Assembly (NCBI GenBank): GCA_001704765.1
Contig: MBFK01000059.1
Location: forward strand, 62,288 to 126,287
DNA from: Sinorhizobium shofinae
GTDB lineage: Bacteria; Pseudomonadota; Alphaproteobacteria; Rhizobiales; Rhizobiaceae
Length of the DNA stretch: 64,000 bases
Reading direction: 5' to 3'
Of this stretch, positions 61,285 through 64,000 are shown one piece after another. Every line of letters starts with the position of its first letter. Within the stretch, counting starts at the first letter, position 1. A program made the position numbers and the translations under genes. Under the pieces are notes generated by a model. It saw only the letters and a list, made by a program, of their open reading frames with translations, searched no databases and was not told the origin of the DNA.

Positions 61285-62574
61285 TCATGAGCCGGTGACT
61301 TCGATCGGGGTCTTCATGATGATTTCGCGATGCGGGTAGGGTATTGAAATGCCGGCTGCCTTAAAGGCGTCCCAGATTGCCATGAGCACTTCGCCGCGAA
61401 TATTCGTCAGCCCGTTGCTCGGATCGGATATCCAGAATCGCAGCTTGAAATCGAGCGACGATCCGCCGAAACCCGTTATCCAGCAGACAGGTTGGGCGTA
61501 GGTGCTGGCGACCCGCGGAATGGATTTGGCGGCCTCGATCGCAATGCGCGCGACCTCGTGCGGATCGCTGTCATAGGAGGTCCCGAAGTTCACCTCGATG
61601 CGGACATAGTCACTCGAAAAGGACCAGTTCACCACCTGTTGGGAAATGAAGTCCTCGTTTGGGATGAGGTATTCCTTGCCGTCTCTCGTGATGACAGAGA
61701 CGAAACGGGAGCGCAGGTCGCGGATCGAGCCGAAGGTTTCCCCGAGCGTGATCGTGTCGCCCGGTTTGATGGACTTATCGAGAAGGATGATGATCCCGGA
61801 AATGAAGTTGGACACCACCTTCTGTAGGCCAAAACCGATGCCGACGCCAACCGCACCTGAAAAGACCGTGAGGGCGGTCAGATCGATCCCTGTTGCGGAC
61901 AAGGCAATCGTGCCGGCAAGGACAATGAGCCCGATCTTGATCAATTTGCTGATGAGAACCTTTAGGGATGGCGTGAGATCGGCGGACTTCTGTATCCAGT
62001 TTGACGACATGTTGCCGAATAGAACGGCCAGCCAGATCAGCGCGGCAGAAAGGATGATGGCCTTCAGGACGAGCAGCATCGAAAGACGAACAGCACCGAG
62101 ATTGACGGCAACGCTGTCGAGCGCCGTCAGCACCGGGGTATCCATACCGAGCGCGTAAAGTGCGAAGTAGAGCCAGCCGACGACAGCGACGACGCGCGCC
62201 AGCATCAGGTTCCTGATGAGGCGGGTAAGGACCGCGATAATGAACCAGGCGGCGACGAGGGTCAGCGCCGTCGCCACCAGCCAGCGGTAGGAAGGCCAAC
62301 CAAATCGCGACAGGACGACATCGGCAATCCATAACCAGACGATCAAGAAGAGCCACCGGAGCCGCCGCATGAAAGCGATGATGACGCGAAGCAGGTCCGG
62401 ATTTCCTTTGATCGTACGCGCGCGCGACTCCAAGGCCGGTTCTATCCGTTTTGCAAGGAGGCCGGAAACGAGGTAGCCGACGACGATCAGGGCAGACTGA
62501 TAGAGCGTCCACTCGTTGAGCAGGAAAGTTTCGAGCCACGATGCGGCCGCGTTGAGCGCGTCGACGAAATCCAT
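61285..62574 (-). CDS. Mechanosensitive channel of the MscS family
   Basis: A 429-residue membrane protein: about five N-terminal helices and the conserved MscS pore-lining helix and beta domain (GAVGVGIGFGLQKVVSNFIS, GIIILLDKSIKPGDTITLGE, LIPNEDFISQQVVNWSFSSD). Relieves pressure during osmotic downshift. ATG 62574 with GGAGAAAGG upstream; longer frame starts are poor. Confidence 0.9.
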   Translation of the reverse strand: MDFVDALNAAASWLETFLLNEWTLYQSALIVVGYLVSGLLAKRIEPALESRARTIKGNPDLLRVIIAFMRRLRWLFLIVWLWIADVVLSRFGWPSYRWLVATALTLVAAWFIIAVLTRLIRNLMLARVVAVVGWLYFALYALGMDTPVLTALDSVAVNLGAVRLSMLLVLKAIILSAALIWLAVLFGNMSSNWIQKSADLTPSLKVLISKLIKIGLIVLAGTIALSATGIDLTALTVFSGAVGVGIGFGLQKVVSNFISGIIILLDKSIKPGDTITLGETFGSIRDLRSRFVSVITRDGKEYLIPNEDFISQQVVNWSFSSDYVRIEVNFGTSYDSDPHEVARIAIEAAKSIPRVASTYAQPVCWITGFGGSSLDFKLRFWISDPSNGLTNIRGEVLMAIWDAFKAAGISIPYPHREIIMKTPIEVTGS

Positions 62575-62660
62575 CGCCTTTCTCTCCGCAACTTCTCTCG
62601 CTGCATGCTCCAGGAAACGGCGCCGATCCAGACAGGAAACAAGCAGCGGACGTCGCACGC

Positions 62661-62684
62661 CCGAAAAGACGCACGGCGCAGTAG
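62661..62684. repeat. Tail fragment of the intergenic repeat
   Basis: CCCGAAAAGACGCACGGCGC followed by AGTA matches the last part of copy 4 (GAAAAGACGCACGGCGCTGC), lying about 90 bases upstream of the MscS start. The rest of the element is missing. Confidence 0.5.
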
Positions 62685-62767
62685 TATAACCAGCGGGGCA
62701 GGGGTTTTGTTCAAACCCGAACGCCGATTGCAAATGGCTCGCTTAGCAACAGGATTCGAAGCGGGAT

Positions 62768-64000
62768 CTATGCCTTCGGCAGGCCCTCCGGCCGCAGCTG
62801 CTTCTTGAGCGCAGCGATGCGGAAGATGGCGTTGGCGGCACCATAGCCGCGATAACCGCGCCGTTCGATGATCTCGAAGAAGAAGCCCTCGCCATAGGTC
62901 GGGCTGTAGAGCTGGAAATACTCGCCGTTCTCGTCGCGATCATAGAGGATGTTCTCCGCCTTCAGCCGCTCGACGAGCTCGGCATCGAGGCCGAAGCGGG
63001 CCTCGACGTCGTCATAGTAGTTCGGCGAGATCGGCAGCGCCTTGAAGCCATTCGCCCGCAGCGCTTGCGCGGTGGCGAAGATGTCGTTCGTCGCGAAGGC
63101 GAGGTGCTGCACGCCCGAGCCGAATGTTTCGGCGATGAAGCGGCCGGCGAGCGTGTTGCGGTTCTCCGCGCCGTTCAGTGTGAGGCGCAGCGTGCCCGCG
63201 TCGTTTTCCACGACCTGGCTGCGCACGATGCCGGCCGGGTCGACGATATCGACCATGGGCGTCTTCCGCGTGTCGAGCAGGGACGTGTAGAAGAGCAGCC
63301 AGGTCAACATCTCCTCGTATTTGACCGTCTGGGCGATGTGGTCGATCGCAATGAGGCCGGCCGGCGCCGCTGGGCCGTCATCCGTCACCGGTTCGAATTC
63401 GATCTCCCAGATCTTGGCGAGCTCGGTTTTTTCGTCGAGGAAGTAGATGAGGCCGCCGCCGACGCCGCGGATCGCCGGTACCATGAGCTCCCCCGGCCCA
63501 ACGGCCTGCTCGAAAGGCTCGGCGCCAAGGGCCCGCGCCCTTTCGGCAGTCGCCCCCGCATCGTCGACCAGAAGGCCGAAAGCGTAGGCCGAGGTGCCGT
63601 GCACCAGATAGGAGGCGTTGGCGAAACCTTCGCGCTCGGTGTTGATCACCAGGTTGATTGAGCCCTGGCGATACACCAGCACCTGTTTCGTCCGGTGCCG
63701 CGCCGCCTTCCGGAAGCCGATCGTGCGGATCAGCGCTTCGAGCTCGCTTGCTTCCTCCTCGGAGGCGGTGAACTCCACGAATGCCACGCCGCGCACATCG
63801 ACGCGCGGGGGCATCGCCGGGACCGGCAGGCGGATGTCCGGTTCGGCGCGCTTGACCTGGTCGCCGAGATAGATCAGCGAGCGATAGCCGTCGACGGCGA
63901 TGGCATTGGCGTTGCCGCCGCGAAACTGGTCGTTGAAGATTTCGAGCGACAGATAGCCGTCATAGCCGGTGGCCGCCACCGCGCGCGTGAAGTCGGTGAC
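62768..64000 (-). CDS. Bifunctional sugar isomerase/4-hydroxyphenylpyruvate dioxygenase-like protein (partial, cut by right edge)
   Basis: The frame is open to the right edge. The part seen has the end of an N-terminal TIM-barrel (xylose isomerase-like) domain (GYDGYLSLEIFNDQFRGG, NANAIAVDGYRSLIYLGDQ) and a complete C-terminal HPPD-type VOC domain (AIDHIAQTVKYEEMLTWLLF, GVQHLAFATNDIFATAQALR, FFFEIIERRGYRGYG) with the 2-His-1-Glu iron set. Such fusions act as 3-dehydroshikimate dehydratase in quinate/shikimate degradation (QuiC-type). The stop is at 62768. Confidence 0.85.
   Translation of the reverse strand, partial: VTDFTRAVAATGYDGYLSLEIFNDQFRGGNANAIAVDGYRSLIYLGDQVKRAEPDIRLPVPAMPPRVDVRGVAFVEFTASEEEASELEALIRTIGFRKAARHRTKQVLVYRQGSINLVINTEREGFANASYLVHGTSAYAFGLLVDDAGATAERARALGAEPFEQAVGPGELMVPAIRGVGGGLIYFLDEKTELAKIWEIEFEPVTDDGPAAPAGLIAIDHIAQTVKYEEMLTWLLFYTSLLDTRKTPMVDIVDPAGIVRSQVVENDAGTLRLTLNGAENRNTLAGRFIAETFGSGVQHLAFATNDIFATAQALRANGFKALPISPNYYDDVEARFGLDAELVERLKAENILYDRDENGEYFQLYSPTYGEGFFFEIIERRGYRGYGAANAIFRIAALKKQLRPEGLPKA

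Overview
The window looks like part of a large secondary replicon (megaplasmid or chromid) of a fast-growing rhizobium, most likely Sinorhizobium/Ensifer. Reasons: high GC, a complete repABC replication/partition locus, the trehalose/sucrose uptake operon thuEFGKAB with divergent thuR (known from pSymB of S. meliloti), a rhizobial-type (Rhc) type III secretion system, an mctP monocarboxylate permease, and several copies of a roughly 100-base intergenic repeat of the rhizobial mosaic-element kind. From memory the type III locus resembles the second system on pNGR234b of S. fredii NGR234; I could not check this. No rRNA, tRNA, CRISPR array or transposase was seen.

Layout. 1-3 kb: SSS-domain sensor kinase start (cut by the left edge) and mctP with its small DUF3311 partner. 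3.1-23.3 kb: type III secretion locus in two long divergent operons that start from an AT-rich region at about 11.65-12.0 kb. The minus operon encodes a small helical protein, SctD, SctX-like, SctY-like, SctV, a Tad-pilus-type secretin, CpaD-like and TadD-like lipoproteins, SctU and an L,D-transpeptidase. The plus operon encodes RhcC1 (secretin N-domain), a 62-aa protein, NolB/SctI, SctJ, SctK, SctL, SctN, SctO, SctQ, SctR, SctS and SctT, then a 1041-aa LysM protein. 23.4-29.5 kb: an amino-acid permease, then two more large or unusual proteins (1197 and 236 aa) that look related to the LysM protein. 30-32.7 kb: DUF2000, LysE exporter, AraC regulator, SPW membrane protein. 32.7-40.5 kb: thu operon and thuR. 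40.5-50.7 kb: flavoprotein, MFS exporter, dodecin, peptidase T, a frameshifted vapBC pair, an EF-G-like GTPase, a frameshifted GMC oxidoreductase, a HutC-family regulator. 50.5-58.2 kb: repABC with antisense RNA, five parS-like palindromes, a decayed VOC gene, a glycosyltransferase and a DUF1612-type DNA-binding protein. 58.2-64 kb: a secreted protein, DMT exporter with divergent MocR regulator, MscS channel, and a sugar-isomerase/HPPD fusion cut by the right edge.

The most interesting points are (i) the type III machine carries a Tad/Flp-pilus-like outer-membrane module (CpaC-type secretin, CpaD, TadD) and a separate RhcC1; (ii) SctU has lost the NPTH self-cleavage motif; (iii) a previously unassigned set of three large or unusual proteins beside the core genes that share modules by eye and may be substrates or translocon parts; (iv) two sequence flavours of parS-like sites flank repABC. 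Several loci between 45 and 55.5 kb carry single-base frameshifts, which may be real decay or sequencing error.
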